DNA of 64,000 bases from the NCBI RefSeq assembly GCF_964332355.1, contig NZ_OZ201293.1, positions 2,108,001 to 2,172,000 of the forward strand. Direction: 5' to 3'. Below, piece by piece: positions 7,508 to 16,420 of the stretch. The notes beneath the pieces are model-generated. The model was not told where the DNA came from. It was given only the letters and a program-made list of their open reading frames with translations, and did no database searches. A program made the position numbers and the translations under genes. How positions within the stretch are numbered: position 1 is the first letter of the stretch; every line of letters begins with the position of its first letter. This stretch comes from Imbroritus primus. GTDB taxonomy: Bacteria; Pseudomonadota; Gammaproteobacteria; Burkholderiales; Burkholderiaceae.

Positions 7508-8878
7508 ATGAGCGTTCCAACGACCCCCTCCCTCGCGACCGCCGACCATGCGGTGCGCCAGCCGTGGACCTGCCCTTTCTGCACCCTGCTCTGCGATGGT
7601 GTCGGCGTGACCACGGGTGAACAGTTGTCCCTGACCGGCTCGGAATGCCCGCGTGCCCGCGCAGCGCTGGCAAGTTTTCCGGGCCAGCCGACGGAAAGCA
7701 CGGCGCTGATCGATGGCCAGCCGGCCACGACCGGCGACGCGCTGGCCGCTGCCGCCAGCCGTCTCGCACAGGCGCGCCTGCCGCTGTTCGGCGGGCTCGC
7801 CACCGATGTCGCGGGCGCGCGGGCCCTGTACACTCTCGCCAACCACTGCGGCGCAATCCTCGACCATGCCCAGGGCGCGGCCATGCTGCCGAGCCTGCGC
7901 AGCCTGCAGGATCGCGGCGCGTTCACCACCTCGCTGGCGGAGGTGCGCAATCGCGCCGACCTGATCCTGTGCATCGGCACGCAGCCGGCGCGCAAGCATC
8001 CCGAGTTCTTCCGGCGCTGCGGTCTCGCCGACCGCGGCGAGGATGCCGTCGGACCGGCCGCGCGCGAGATCGTCTTTCTCGGCACGCCCGCCGATCCGGC
8101 GGCCCGGGGCCACGAGGGCGCCACGGTCAGCGAAGTCCCCATGCAGGGCGACCTGCTCCAGTCGCTGGCCATCCTGAATACCCTGTGCCGCCAGAAACCG
8201 CCCGCCAGTACGGTCGCCAATACGTCCGCCGATACGTCCGCTAATACGTCCTTCGCCACGCCCGAACTGCGTGCACTCGGCGAACGACTGCGGGCCGCGC
8301 ACTACGTCGCCCTGGTGGTCACGCCCTCAACGCTGGCCGAGCAGTATGGTGCGCATGCCGCCCTGCTACTCGAAAGCATCGGCCACCTGACCAAGGCGCT
8401 CAACCGCACCACGCGCGCCGGCGTGCTGTCGCTGGGTGGCGATGACGGCGGCAATACCGTCAACTACACCATGACCTGGCTCTCCGGCCTGCCGCTGCGT
8501 ACGGCGGTACGAGCCACCGGCCTCGACCACGATCCGCATCGCTACGACACGGCGCGGCTGCTGGCAGACCGCGCGGTAGACGCCATGCTGTGGGTCGCCA
8601 GCCTGACGCCAGACCTGCCGCCGCCGCAGACCGATCTGCCGCTCGTGGTGTTCGGCCACCCGGCCCTCGCCAGCCAGATGCGCGAGCGGTGCGGCGTGTT
8701 CCTGCCGGTATCGACGCCGGGCATCGGCTCGGCCGGCCATATGTTCCGCACCGACGGCGGCGTGGTGTTGCCGCTCGTGCCGGTGCGCGAGGACGGCCTG
8801 CCGACCGTCGCGGCACTCGCCGGCCAGCTGTTGCAGCACATGCAAGCCCCTGCAGCACGCCAGGAGGGCGTGGCATGA
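7508..8878 (+). CDS. fhcB: Formyltransferase/hydrolase complex subunit B
   Basis: FhcB is the subunit homologous to molybdo/tungsto-formylmethanofuran dehydrogenase FwdB; in aerobic methylotrophs the Fhc complex moves formyl from H4MPT to methylofuran and hydrolyses it to formate, with no redox step. The 456-residue protein keeps an iron-sulfur-like CPFCTLLCDG motif with a further Cys in SECPRA, but where FwdB enzymes have a Cys-His metal-ligand stretch this one reads LDHAQGAAML, consistent with a structural, non-redox subunit. ATG 7508 gives the family start. Residues about 233-248 are a four-unit repeat ASTV-ANTS-ADTS-ANTS. The stop overlaps the fhcA start (ATGA), which fits an fhcBADC operon. 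Confidence 0.9.
   Translation: MSVPTTPSLATADHAVRQPWTCPFCTLLCDGVGVTTGEQLSLTGSECPRARAALASFPGQPTESTALIDGQPATTGDALAAAASRLAQARLPLFGGLATDVAGARALYTLANHCGAILDHAQGAAMLPSLRSLQDRGAFTTSLAEVRNRADLILCIGTQPARKHPEFFRRCGLADRGEDAVGPAAREIVFLGTPADPAARGHEGATVSEVPMQGDLLQSLAILNTLCRQKPPASTVANTSADTSANTSFATPELRALGERLRAAHYVALVVTPSTLAEQYGAHAALLLESIGHLTKALNRTTRAGVLSLGGDDGGNTVNYTMTWLSGLPLRTAVRATGLDHDPHRYDTARLLADRAVDAMLWVASLTPDLPPPQTDLPLVVFGHPALASQMRERCGVFLPVSTPGIGSAGHMFRTDGGVVLPLVPVREDGLPTVAALAGQLLQHMQAPAARQEGVA
8204..8251 (+). repeat. fhcB: 12-bp tandem repeat inside fhcB
   Basis: Three close copies of a 12-base unit (GCCAATACGTCC, GCCGATACGTCC, GCTAATACGTCC at 8216-8251) follow a degenerate copy at 8204-8215. They keep the frame and encode Ala-x-Thr-x units in what is probably a surface linker. 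Copy number may vary by slippage. Confidence 0.8.
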
Positions 8879-10569
8879 CGACAACTTTCCGCTTGCGCGG
8901 CGGGCGCGTGTACGACCCCGCCAACGGCATCGACGGCAAGGTGATGGATATCGCCGTGCGCGACGGCCGCATCGTGGCGCACACGCCCGACCTGCAGATC
9001 GACCGGGAGATCGACGTCAGCGGCATGGTGGTGATGGCCGGCGGCATCGACATGCACACGCATATCGGCGGCGGCAAGGTCAACCTCGCACGCATGCTGC
9101 TGCCCGAGGATCACCGTATCAACGCACGTAGCGACAACCCTCTCGAGCTGGCCTCGTGCGGCACTTGCACGCCGGGTACGCTGGCCACCGGCTACCGCTA
9201 CGCGGAGATGGGCTACACCGCAGCCTTCGAGCCGGCGATGATGGCCTCCAATGCGCGCCATACGCACCTGGAGATGGGCGACACGCCGATCCTCGACCAC
9301 GGCGCCTACGTGATGCTCGGCAACGATGAGCTGTTCCTGCGCATGCTGGCCGACGGCACCGAGTTCGAACGTATCCGCGACTACGTCGGCTGGACCATCC
9401 ACGCCGCCAAGGCGCTGGGTGTGAAGGTGGTGAATCCCGGCGGGATCTCGGCATTCAAGTTCAACCAGCGCAAGCTCGACGTGGACGACGAGCACGTGCA
9501 TTACCGCATCACGCCGCGCGATGTGCTGCGCACGCTGAGCCGCGCGCTGACCGAGCTGCGCGTGCCGCATCCGCTGCACATCCACGCCAGCAATCTCGGC
9601 GTGCCCGGCAACGTGGCCTCGACGCTCGCCACCATCGATGCGCTCGAAGGCCTGCCGGGCCACCTCACGCACATCCAGTTCCACAGCTACAGCACCGACG
9701 GCCCGCGCAAGTTCTCGTCCGCCGCGCGGCAGATCACCGACGCGGTAAACGCGCATGCCAACGTCTCCATCGACGTCGGCCAGATCATGTTCGGGCAGAC
9801 AGTGACCGCCTCCGGCGACACCATGATGCAGGTGCTCAATGCCGACCACGCCAACCCGCGCAAGTGGATCGGTGCGGATATCGAGTGCGATGCCGGCTGC
9901 GGCGTGGTGCCGTTCCGCTACCGCGAGCAGAGTTATGTGAACGCCTTGCAGTGGGCCATCGGCCTGGAGATTTTCCTGACGGTGCGCAATCCGTGGCAGG
10001 TGACGCTCACCACCGATCACCCGAACGGCGGACCGTTCACCAGCTACCCGCACCTGATCCGCCTGCTGATGGACAAGTCGTTCCGCGACGAGCAGATGGC
10101 GAAGCTGCATCCGGAAGTCGCCGCCAATTGCACGCTCGCCGACATCCAGCGCGAACTGACGCTGTACGAAATCGCCATCCTCACGCGCGCCGGTCCGGCG
10201 CGGCTGCTGGGCCTGCGCGATCGTGGCCACCTCGGCGCGGGCGCAGCGGCCGATATTGCCGTGTACCGCGTGCAGGACGACCAGGAAGCGATGTTCACCA
10301 CGCCCGAGTACGTCTTCAAGGATGGCGTGCTGGTGGCGCGCGGCGGCCGCATCGAAGCCGCGCCGGTTGGCGGTACGCACTTCGTCGAACCGGAATTCGA
10401 TCCAGGCATCGAGAAGACCCTGCGTAAGTACAGCGACCATCATCTGTCGGTCCACTTCGACCATGCCGTCATCTCGCACGACGAGCTGTGCGCCTGCTGC
10501 AACGGCGGCCGCCTGCTGCCGGCGGCATGCGATCCGCTGCTGGGCCTGCCGGCTCAACCGGCGACGTGA
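8875..10569 (+). CDS. fhcA: Formyltransferase/hydrolase complex subunit A (formylmethanofuran hydrolase)
   Basis: FhcA is the amidohydrolase subunit that hydrolyses formyl-methylofuran to formate. The 564-residue protein has the composite amidohydrolase start, the binuclear-metal motif GGIDMHTHIGGG (His61, His63), a lysine in LGVKVVNPGGISAFKFN that is a candidate carbamylated or catalytic residue, metal-ligand histidines in HIHASNLG and HIQFHSYSTDGP, and the catalytic Asp block TTDHPNGGPFTS. The tail CACCNGG is Cys-rich. The start overlaps fhcB by four bases. Activity and metal ligation are inferred from the family; all expected ligands are present. Confidence 0.93.
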   Translation: MTTTFRLRGGRVYDPANGIDGKVMDIAVRDGRIVAHTPDLQIDREIDVSGMVVMAGGIDMHTHIGGGKVNLARMLLPEDHRINARSDNPLELASCGTCTPGTLATGYRYAEMGYTAAFEPAMMASNARHTHLEMGDTPILDHGAYVMLGNDELFLRMLADGTEFERIRDYVGWTIHAAKALGVKVVNPGGISAFKFNQRKLDVDDEHVHYRITPRDVLRTLSRALTELRVPHPLHIHASNLGVPGNVASTLATIDALEGLPGHLTHIQFHSYSTDGPRKFSSAARQITDAVNAHANVSIDVGQIMFGQTVTASGDTMMQVLNADHANPRKWIGADIECDAGCGVVPFRYREQSYVNALQWAIGLEIFLTVRNPWQVTLTTDHPNGGPFTSYPHLIRLLMDKSFRDEQMAKLHPEVAANCTLADIQRELTLYEIAILTRAGPARLLGLRDRGHLGAGAAADIAVYRVQDDQEAMFTTPEYVFKDGVLVARGGRIEAAPVGGTHFVEPEFDPGIEKTLRKYSDHHLSVHFDHAVISHDELCACCNGGRLLPAACDPLLGLPAQPAT

Positions 10570-10580
10570 GGCCGCGCTCC

Positions 10581-11525
10581 ATGGAAACCATGCAGATCAA
10601 CGGAATCACCATCGACGACACCTTCGCGGAAGCGTTTCCGATGAAGGCCACGCGCCTCGTCATCACGGCGCACACGCTGACCTGGGCGCGCAACGCCGCC
10701 GTCTCGCTGACCGGCTTCGCCACCTCAGTGATCGCCTGCGGCTGCGAAGCCGGCATCGAGCGCGAACTGGATGGCAGCGAAACACCAGACGGACGGCCCG
10801 GCATCGCGGTGCTGCTGTTCGCCATGTCCGGCAAGGAACTCGCCAAGCAGGTCGAGCGCCGCGTCGGCCAGTGCGTACTGACCTGCCCCACCACGGCCAT
10901 TTACGCCGGCCTGCCGGACGGCGAGCCGATCGCGCTCGGCAAGAACCTGCGCTTCTTCGGCGATGGCTGGCAGATCTCGAAGATGATCGATGGCCGCCGC
11001 TACTGGCGCGTGCCAGTGATGGATGGCGAGTTCGTGTGCGAGGAAACCACGCCCGTGATCAAGGCCGTGGGCGGCGGCAACCTGCTGATGCTGGCGCGCG
11101 ACACCGATGCCGCGCTGGCCGCCGCCGAAGCGGCAGTCGAGGCCATGCGCCGCGTGCCGAATGTGATCCTGCCCTTTCCGGGCGGCGTGGTGCGGTCCGG
11201 CTCCAAGGTCGGCTCGCGCTATGCGGCCTTGAGCGCCTCGACCAACGATGCGTTCTGCCCGAGCCTGATCCGCATGGCGAAAAAAACCGAACTGACACCT
11301 GACGTGCGCTGCGTGATGGAAATCGTCATTGACGGCCTGACCGAGGCCGACGTGGCACAGGCCATGTCCACCGGCATCGCCACGCTCGCCGCGCGCGGCC
11401 CGCAATCGGGCTTGCTGCGCGTCTCGGCCGGCAACTACGGCGGCAAGCTTGGCCCCTTCCACTTCCATCTGCACCGCCTCGCGGGGCAAACTGGCACAGG
11501 GAGCAATGTGGGAGGCGCGGCATGA
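10581..11525 (+). CDS. fhcD: Formylmethanofuran:H4MPT formyltransferase subunit D
   Basis: FhcD (Ftr family) transfers the formyl group from 5-formyl-H4MPT to methylofuran. The 314-residue protein starts with INGITIDDTFAEAFPMKATR, the family signature, and continues with the CPTTAIYAG and FGDGWQISK blocks and the C-terminal SAGNYGGKLGPFHFHL. ATG 10581 and ATG 10590 are both possible; the second gives MQINGI, the most family-like start. The stop overlaps fhcC by four bases. Present with FhcA, B and C in the order B-A-D-C. Confidence 0.92.
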   Translation: METMQINGITIDDTFAEAFPMKATRLVITAHTLTWARNAAVSLTGFATSVIACGCEAGIERELDGSETPDGRPGIAVLLFAMSGKELAKQVERRVGQCVLTCPTTAIYAGLPDGEPIALGKNLRFFGDGWQISKMIDGRRYWRVPVMDGEFVCEETTPVIKAVGGGNLLMLARDTDAALAAAEAAVEAMRRVPNVILPFPGGVVRSGSKVGSRYAALSASTNDAFCPSLIRMAKKTELTPDVRCVMEIVIDGLTEADVAQAMSTGIATLAARGPQSGLLRVSAGNYGGKLGPFHFHLHRLAGQTGTGSNVGGAA

Positions 11526-12355
11526 GCAGACTGATCCTGCGTCTCCGGCACGCTCCAGCGTTGCGTCTCGATGTTTCCGGGCTGACACCCGACGCGCTGG
11601 CGGAACGTTCCGCCAGCGATGTGGCGAAGCTGCCGCTGTGGCAAGGCAAGGAGCGCCTGTGCGTCGGCGACCTGTTCGAGGTGCGCGCCGATGCAAATGG
11701 ATCCGCCCATGGCGACACCCCCGAACTTGTCTTCGAAGGCGACCTGGGCCGCTGTGACCGCCTGGGCTGGCAGATGACCCGCGGCACGCTGCGCGTCGAG
11801 GGCCATGCGGGCGATTACACCGGCTGCGGCATGGCCGGCGGCACGCTGGAAATCAACGGGAATGCGGGCGACTTCACTGCGGCAGCAATGAGCGGCGGCC
11901 ACCTCGCGCTCCGTGGCAATACCGGCGACTTCGCCGCCGCCGCACTGCCCGGCGATATGGAAGGCATGCGCGGCGGACAGCTCATCATCGCGGGCCATGC
12001 CGGCGACCGGCTCGCCGACCGCATGCGGCGCGGCACCGTACTCGTGGCCGGCAACGCCGGGGCGTTCGCTGCTTCGCGCATGGTAGCCGGCACGCTCGGC
12101 ATCGCCGGTGACGTCGGTGCGCATCTGGCCTTTGGCATGCGGCGCGGCACGGTCGTGCTGGTCCACGCCAGCGGGCCGCTCGCGCCGACCTTTGTCGAAA
12201 CGGAACACAACATCGCAGTCGCCTGGGCCCTGCTGGCGCGTAGCCTGGAGCGTGCAGACAGTGCCTTTGCCGGCCTTGCGCACCGGCTGCCGCAACGCCA
12301 TGCGGGCGACCTGGCGGTGGATGGCAAGGGCGAAATTCTGCGCTGCGCAGCCTAG
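11522..12355 (+). CDS. fhcC: Formyltransferase/hydrolase complex subunit C
   Basis: FhcC belongs to the FwdC/GltB-C-terminal-like beta-helix family and is a scaffold in the Fhc complex. The 277-residue sequence is built of repeating Gly-x-x-Gly-x-x-x-x-Gly turns (EGHAGDYTGCGMAGG, NGNAGDFTAAAMSGG, RGNTGDFAAAALPG, AGHAGDRLADRMRRG, AGNAGAFAASRMVAG, AGDVGAHLAFGMRRG), about seven rungs from residue 85 to 215. The start overlaps fhcD (ATGA), closing the four-gene complex operon. The next gene is 70 bases on. Confidence 0.9.
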   Translation: MSRLILRLRHAPALRLDVSGLTPDALAERSASDVAKLPLWQGKERLCVGDLFEVRADANGSAHGDTPELVFEGDLGRCDRLGWQMTRGTLRVEGHAGDYTGCGMAGGTLEINGNAGDFTAAAMSGGHLALRGNTGDFAAAALPGDMEGMRGGQLIIAGHAGDRLADRMRRGTVLVAGNAGAFAASRMVAGTLGIAGDVGAHLAFGMRRGTVVLVHASGPLAPTFVETEHNIAVAWALLARSLERADSAFAGLAHRLPQRHAGDLAVDGKGEILRCAA

Positions 12356-12425
12356 CGACCGGGGCAATGCCCTCGCTGCATGCCCCGCCTGATATCTGTT
12401 TTTTACACCACTGGAGATGTATTCC

Positions 12426-12959
12426 ATGAGCAGCAACCTGACATTCTGTGCTGGCGAAGCCACCGTCCTCGCCGCGGAAGGCCAGTTCACCGACGCCATG
12501 CCGGAAATCCTGATCGGCCGTACCGACGGCCCCGTGGGCCAGGCATTCGCCAGCATGATGGCGCAGAGCAAGGGGCATACGGCCATGTTCGCGATCCGCG
12601 CCTGCAACCAGATGGTGCGCCCGGCGACCATGCTTGTGCCGAAGGTCACGCTAAAGGACAGCGCCAATATCGACCTGTTCGGCGGCGTGGTGCAATCAGC
12701 CACGGCCGATGCGGTGGTCGATTGCCTGATCGAAGGCATCATCCCCAAGGACCAGGCGAACGACCTGTGCATCATCAGCCTGGTGTGGATCGATCCGCGC
12801 TGCGCCAAGGATCCGAACCTCGACAAGAAGGACATGTACCGCACCAACTACGAGGCCACCAAGCTCGCCATCCAGCGTGCGCTGCGCAACGAGCCGTCGA
12901 TCGAGGAACTGATCGCCAACCGGCACAGCATCAAGCACGACATGGACGACTGGAGCTGA
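12426..12959 (+). CDS. Formaldehyde-activating enzyme homologue lacking the catalytic His
   Basis: A 177-residue Fae family protein. Canonical Fae condenses formaldehyde with H4MPT. The core is clearly Fae: GRTDGPVGQAF, IIPKDQANDL and TNYEATKLAIQRAL match the conserved blocks. However, the strand that in Methylorubrum Fae reads AHIDLIIG, with the His proposed as catalytic acid/base, here reads AMPEILIG, so that His is Met. This suggests a Fae paralogue (Fae2/Fae3-like) with another role, such as binding formaldehyde, methylene-H4MPT or a partner. ATG 12426 has GGAG nine bases upstream; ATG 12417 is too close to it. It sits between fhcC and pabB. A canonical fae is presumably elsewhere in the genome. 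Confidence 0.85.
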   Translation: MSSNLTFCAGEATVLAAEGQFTDAMPEILIGRTDGPVGQAFASMMAQSKGHTAMFAIRACNQMVRPATMLVPKVTLKDSANIDLFGGVVQSATADAVVDCLIEGIIPKDQANDLCIISLVWIDPRCAKDPNLDKKDMYRTNYEATKLAIQRALRNEPSIEELIANRHSIKHDMDDWS

Positions 12960-13000
12960 GCATGCCGTCCGCCCTTGGCCATGCCTGACCGGAGAAACGC

Positions 13001-14416
13001 ATGACGCCCCTGCCCGTCCGCAGCGACTGCTACGCCCTGCTCGACGATGCCAGTGACGGGGATGGCAGCCGCAGCCGCCTGTACACAGGCTTCTTGCAGG
13101 AGCTGCGCTGCGAGGATCCGGCGCAGCTCGCCGCCACCTGGGCACAGGCGGAGGCGGCCATGCGCGACGGCGCGCATGCCGTGCTGCTGGCGGACTACGA
13201 ATGGGGTGTGCGCCTGCAGGGCCTGCCGGTGCCGGCGGAGGCACCGCAGGCGCTGCGCATCGTGCTGTTCAGCGCCTGCGCGCGCCTGTCGCGCAGCGAG
13301 GTCGATGCCTGGCTGGCGATGATGGATGCGCTGGCCCCAGCCGCTGCGGTGGCCGGTTTGCCGGCCGGGTCGGCGAGTGGCATCCACGACGTGCGTCGTA
13401 GCGTCACCCCCGCGCAGTTCGATCACGCCATTGCACGCATCCAGTCTGCCTTGCGGGCCGGCGACACCTACCAGATCAACTACACCTATCGCCTTGACTT
13501 CGAGGCCAGCGGCACGCCGCTGGCACTCTACCGCCGGCTGCGCACGCGCCAGCCAGTACCGTACGGCGCGCTGATCGCGCTGCCGCACGATTCCGACACG
13601 CCGTACATCCTCTCGCTGTCGCCCGAACTGTTCCTGCGCCATAGCCAAGGCCGGCTGACCGCACGCCCGATGAAAGGCACGGCGCGCCGTACCGGCCAGC
13701 CGGACGAGGATGCCCGCACGGCACGCGCGCTGGCCAGCGACCCGAAGAACCGCGCGGAAAACCTGATGATCGTCGACCTGCTGCGCAACGACTTGGGGCG
13801 CATCGCCACCACAGGCTCGGTCAAGGTGCCGGCGCTGTTCTCGGTCGAACCGTATGCCGGTGTGTTCCAGATGACCTCCACCGTGGAAGCGGAACTGCCC
13901 GCACGCACGACGCTGCCCGAACTGCTGCACGCGCTGTTCCCGTGCGGCTCGATCACGGGCGCACCCAAGCATCACACCATGGAGCTGATCGCCGATCTCG
14001 AAACGACGCCGCGCGGCCTGTACACCGGCATGATCGGCTGGATCGACACCCCTTCTCCCGGCGGCGCGCAGGCCTGCGGCGATTTCTGCCTGTCCGTGGC
14101 GATCCGCACCGTCACGCTGGGACACGCCGGCCATAGCACGCACGGGCTACGGCCCGGCCGCATGGGCGTGGGCGCGGGCATTGTGCTCGACAGCGTGGCC
14201 GCTGACGAATACGAGGAATGTGCGCTCAAGGCGCGTTTCCTGACGGCACTGGAAACACCGGTGCCACATGCGGTCGTGACGCAGGCGCCCCCTGTACCTG
14301 GCATCGTCCCATCCTGGGCGGACATGCTGGCCTCCGGCCTGGTAGCCGAGCCGAGTTCCCGTGAGGATATCGACGGTTATGACATGGCGGCGCGGTATGA
14401 TGCGGTATCGTACTGA
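13001..14416 (+). CDS. pabB: Aminodeoxychorismate synthase component I
   Basis: A 471-residue chorismate-binding enzyme. The segment ARPMKGTARRT contains the Lys (PIKGT in other PabB) that marks p-aminobenzoate synthesis, where anthranilate synthase has Ala. LMIVDLLRNDLGRI, FPCGSITGAPKHHTMELI and the terminal GRMGVGAGIVLDS blocks complete the active site. p-Aminobenzoate is the arylamine precursor of H4MPT and folate, and pabB is found in H4MPT clusters of other Burkholderiales, so it likely serves cofactor demand here. The C-terminal 50 residues past the catalytic domain are an unrecognised Pro/Ser-rich tail. A start 41 bases after the Fae homologue suggests co-transcription. Confidence 0.87.
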   Translation: MTPLPVRSDCYALLDDASDGDGSRSRLYTGFLQELRCEDPAQLAATWAQAEAAMRDGAHAVLLADYEWGVRLQGLPVPAEAPQALRIVLFSACARLSRSEVDAWLAMMDALAPAAAVAGLPAGSASGIHDVRRSVTPAQFDHAIARIQSALRAGDTYQINYTYRLDFEASGTPLALYRRLRTRQPVPYGALIALPHDSDTPYILSLSPELFLRHSQGRLTARPMKGTARRTGQPDEDARTARALASDPKNRAENLMIVDLLRNDLGRIATTGSVKVPALFSVEPYAGVFQMTSTVEAELPARTTLPELLHALFPCGSITGAPKHHTMELIADLETTPRGLYTGMIGWIDTPSPGGAQACGDFCLSVAIRTVTLGHAGHSTHGLRPGRMGVGAGIVLDSVAADEYEECALKARFLTALETPVPHAVVTQAPPVPGIVPSWADMLASGLVAEPSSREDIDGYDMAARYDAVSY

Positions 14417-14573
14417 TACGCATTGATGCCAGCGGCACGGATGCGCCCTGCCCCGGTGTCTCCGGATCGGGCGCCCTGCCTGCCTCTGCGTCTGTTGTGG
14501 CGTTCGGTGGTTACCGCGTTTTTTCCCGCATTGTTCTCGCGTTGGTTTCCGCGACTTTTTTCTTCCTGGCTGC

Positions 14574-15272
14574 ATGCAACTCGTTCTATTCGATCTCGAT
14601 CACACCCTGATTCCCTTTGACAGCGGTTCCACCTGGTTCCGCTACCTGATGCGGCGCGGCGTGCTCAATGCCGGCGATTTCGAGGCACAGAACCGCCAGT
14701 TCGCGGAAGACTACCTCGCCGGCAAGCTCGATATCGCCGCCTTCCAGCGCTTCTGCATGTCGGTGCTGGCGCGCTATGCGCGGACTGATCTGGATAGCTG
14801 GCGCGCGGACTTCATCGCCGAGATCGGTGCGCAGGTACCGGAGGCCGGCCGCGCGCTGGTGCGCCATCACCTCGATACCGGCGATCTGTGCTGCATCGTC
14901 ACCGCCACCAATCACTATGTGGCCGGTGCGTTTGCGGAGATCTTTGGCGTGCCGCATCTCGTGGCCTCGCAGGCCCGCACGGAACAAGACGATCCGCGTG
15001 GCCGCTTTACCGGCGAAATGGATGGCATCGCCAGCTTCGGCGCGGGCAAGGTGCCGCGCGTGGCGGACTGGCTGGCCGCGCTGGGGCACGACTGGCACAG
15101 CTTCGAACGTTCAGTCTTCTACTCCGATTCCGCCAACGACCTGCCACTGCTCAGCCATGTGAGCGACCCGGTGGTCGTCTCGCCCGACACGCGACTGCGT
15201 GCCGTGGCAACCGAGCGCGGCTGGCCGGTGTTCGACACGCTCGAAGCCGTGTGCGAACACGCCCTGGCCTGA
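14574..15272 (+). CDS. HAD superfamily (subfamily IB) phosphatase
   Basis: A 232-residue HAD-IB hydrolase of the phosphoserine phosphatase-like type. Motif I is LVLFDLDHTLIPFDSGSTW, motif II-like threonine is in CCIVTATNHYV, the conserved Lys is in GAGKVPRV, and motif III is VFYSDSANDLPLL. HAD-IB proteins often appear in H4MPT clusters and at the ends of folate operons, but the substrate cannot be read from the sequence. It follows pabB after 157 bases with no gene or clear terminator. No good Shine-Dalgarno is seen before ATG 14574. It ends tail to tail with the cbb operon. Confidence 0.82.
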   Translation: MQLVLFDLDHTLIPFDSGSTWFRYLMRRGVLNAGDFEAQNRQFAEDYLAGKLDIAAFQRFCMSVLARYARTDLDSWRADFIAEIGAQVPEAGRALVRHHLDTGDLCCIVTATNHYVAGAFAEIFGVPHLVASQARTEQDDPRGRFTGEMDGIASFGAGKVPRVADWLAALGHDWHSFERSVFYSDSANDLPLLSHVSDPVVVSPDTRLRAVATERGWPVFDTLEAVCEHALA

Positions 15273-15295
15273 GCACACGGCCACACCACCAGCAC

Positions 15296-15318
15296 GGGTT
15301 GCCGCGCAGCGGCAGCCC
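15296..15318. terminator. Hairpin between convergent HAD gene and cbb operon
   Basis: GGGTTGCCGC (15296-15305) pairs with GCGGCAGCCC (15309-15318) around a GCA loop, ten pairs with one G-U. There is no T-tract on either strand, so it may act as a weak bidirectional terminator or mRNA end stabiliser. Confidence 0.45.
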
Positions 15319-15335
15319 AGCTCCCGGACGCATGC

Positions 15336-16373
15336 TTACTGGTACAGGCGGCTCAACCGTTCGAGCGGCACAGGACGGATCTTGGATGCCTGTCCGGCCG
15401 TACCGAATGCCTCGAAGCGCTGGCGCACCACATCCTTGGCGCCTTTCTTCGCTGCCAGCAACGCCTTGCGCGGATCAAACTCGCTGCGGTCGTCACTGAG
15501 CGAACGGCGGATCGCGCCAGTCATGGCGAGCCGGATATCGGTATCGATATTGATCTTGCGCACGCCCGAGCGGATGCCACGTTGAATCTCCTCGACCGGC
15601 ACGCCATAGGTTTCCTTGATGTCGCCGCCATACTCGCGAATGATCTCCAGCCACTCCTGCGGTACCGAGCTGGAGCCATGCATCACCAGGTGCGTGTTGG
15701 GGATCTGCTCGTGGATCTCGCGGATACGATCCATGGCGAGAATGTCGCCCGTCGGCTTGCGCGAGAACTTGTAGGCGCCGTGGCTGGTGCCGATGGCAAT
15801 GGCCAGTGCGTCCACGCCGGTACGGGCGACAAAATCCTTGGCCTGCTGGGGATCGGTCAGCAGCATGTCGAGCGACAGCGTGCCTTCCGCGCCCACGCCA
15901 TCCTCTTCGCCGGCCTGGCCGGTTTCCAGCGAGCCGAGGCAGCCGAGTTCCCCTTCCACCGACACGCCCACGGCATGCGCCATGTCGCACACGCGCCGCG
16001 TGACTTCGATGTTGTAGTCGTAGTCCGACGGCGTCTTGGCATCCTCGCGCAGCGATCCGTCCATCATCACGCTCGTGAAGCCCGAGCGGATCGACGCCTG
16101 GCACACGGCCGGGCTCGCGCCATGGTCCTGGTGCAGCACCACGGGAATGTCAGGGTGCGTTTCCACCGCCGCCAGCACCATGTGGCGCAGGTAGGCCTCA
16201 CCCGCGTACTTGCGTGCGCCGGCGGACGCCTGCAGGATCACCGGGCTGTCGGTGTCCTCGGCCGCTTCCATGATGGCGTGGATCTGTTCCAGGTTGTTGA
16301 CGTTGAAGGCCGGCACGCCGTAACCGTGTTCGCCGGCATGATCGAGCAGTTGTCGCAGGGAAATCAGTGCCAT
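15336..16373 (-). CDS. cbbA: Fructose-bisphosphate aldolase, class II, Calvin cycle type
   Basis: A 345-residue class II (metal-dependent) aldolase that joins glyceraldehyde 3-phosphate and dihydroxyacetone phosphate, and erythrose 4-phosphate to sedoheptulose bisphosphate in the Calvin cycle. The zinc-binding VVLHQDHGASP, the VEGELGCLGSLE block with metal-site Glu, AIAIGTSHGAYKF with a zinc His, and LVMHGSSSVP followed by KINIDTDIRLAMTGAIR are present. It is the last gene of the twelve-gene cbb operon, 47 bases after pgk. Confidence 0.96.
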   Translation of the reverse strand: MALISLRQLLDHAGEHGYGVPAFNVNNLEQIHAIMEAAEDTDSPVILQASAGARKYAGEAYLRHMVLAAVETHPDIPVVLHQDHGASPAVCQASIRSGFTSVMMDGSLREDAKTPSDYDYNIEVTRRVCDMAHAVGVSVEGELGCLGSLETGQAGEEDGVGAEGTLSLDMLLTDPQQAKDFVARTGVDALAIAIGTSHGAYKFSRKPTGDILAMDRIREIHEQIPNTHLVMHGSSSVPQEWLEIIREYGGDIKETYGVPVEEIQRGIRSGVRKINIDTDIRLAMTGAIRRSLSDDRSEFDPRKALLAAKKGAKDVVRQRFEAFGTAGQASKIRPVPLERLSRLYQ

Positions 16374-16420
16374 GGTCGTCTCCGTTGGGTCATGTAATTG
16401 AAATGGGGGTGCCGGCCGGG

